In this document: positions 34,738 through 34,858 of the stretch, in pieces | Numbering within the stretch: the first letter of the stretch is position 1 | Layout: every line of letters starts with the position of its first letter | From: an uncultured Clostridia bacterium | Lineage (GTDB): Bacteria; Bacillota; Clostridia; Oscillospirales; Ruminococcaceae | Assembly (NCBI GenBank): GCA_946545645.1 | Contig: CAMNNQ010000120.1 | Coordinates: 1-34,858, forward strand | Length of the DNA: 34,858 nucleotides | Reading direction: 5' to 3' | Notes under the pieces: generated by a model | Databases searched by the model: none | Seen by the model: the letters and a program-made list of their open reading frames with translations, nothing else | What the model was told of the DNA's origin: nothing | Position numbers and translations under genes: made by a program

Positions 34738-34858
34738 AAGGCAACACCGCACGACCCGCGGCTAACGTCTCTGCACATCATCTGCTTGCCAGCTTTCCGT
34801 CATATTACCCAAATTCTCCTTGACTTGCGTCAGCAAGCCTGCGTCGAATTTAGGCAAT
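34738..34858. repeat. Left arm and centre of the dispersed palindromic repeat (contig end)
   Basis: This is the counterpart of the repeat at 1-87. Its 34739-34757 segment is the inverted copy of 69-87. Its last 33 bases equal bases 1-33. Inside it ATTACCCAAATTC (34804-34816) and GAATTTAGGCAAT (34846-34858) form an 11-of-13 inverted repeat around a loop that holds a perfect GACTTGC-like small stem (CTTGC/GCAAG, 34824-34837). Both mismatches become G-U pairs on the minus strand. There is no coding capacity. Confidence 0.8.

Overview
The window reads as about 35 kb of core chromosome from an anaerobic, low-GC-phylum Gram-positive bacterium of the Clostridia, most likely a Ruminococcus-like member of the Oscillospirales. 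This placement is inference. It rests on the Firmicutes-type rplS-lepB-rbgA-rnhB-yraN and tig-clpP-clpX blocks, a DUF1540 protein, a CotH-kinase lipoprotein, a Re-citrate-synthase-like enzyme instead of a Si-type citrate synthase, and strong Shine-Dalgarno sites with TTGAAA-N17-TATAAT promoters. There are no rRNA or tRNA genes, no CRISPR array, and no phage or transposase genes.

Layout. (1) 1-87 and 34738-34858 are two halves of one dispersed palindromic repeat. They share a 33-bp end overlap, so the contig appears to stop at a repeat and is probably not a true circle. (2) 93-2134 (minus): a citrate/homocitrate-synthase-like enzyme and an FCD-type GntR regulator, with a consensus promoter overlapped by a palindromic operator. 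(3) 2388-9713 (plus): the complete F1Fo ATP synthase operon atpI-B-E-F-H-A-G-x-y-D-C, ending in a clear terminator. Subunit c carries the ligand set of a Na+-binding rotor with two carboxylates. Two very small related membrane proteins (x, y) sit between atpG and atpD. (4) 9920-13107: a site-2 protease, a TIGR03960-type radical SAM protein and its DUF2344 partner. (5) 13115-18214: rplS with a structured leader, then lepB, rbgA, an unknown 103-residue protein, rnhB, yraN and thrC. (6) 18224-19189: divergent DUF1540 and metallophosphoesterase genes. (7) 19197-22595: tig-clpP-clpX. (8) 22618-25849 (minus): metA (acetyl-CoA type by motif) and a CotH-kinase lipoprotein. (9) 25977-34733 (plus): a divergent glmM, a Nudix hydrolase, an RSH-like HD hydrolase, a methyltransferase, a transglutaminase-like lipoprotein, radA, a PNPOx-fold protein, glpK and a DUF2461 protein.

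The genes are mostly housekeeping: energy coupling, translation, protein export and quality control, threonine/methionine synthesis, cell-wall precursor supply and DNA repair. The points most worth a second look are the two small proteins in the atp operon, the Na+-type c subunit, the hairpin separating the atpG Shine-Dalgarno from its start codon, the GlmM homologue lacking a usual metal ligand, and the palindromic repeat at both contig ends.
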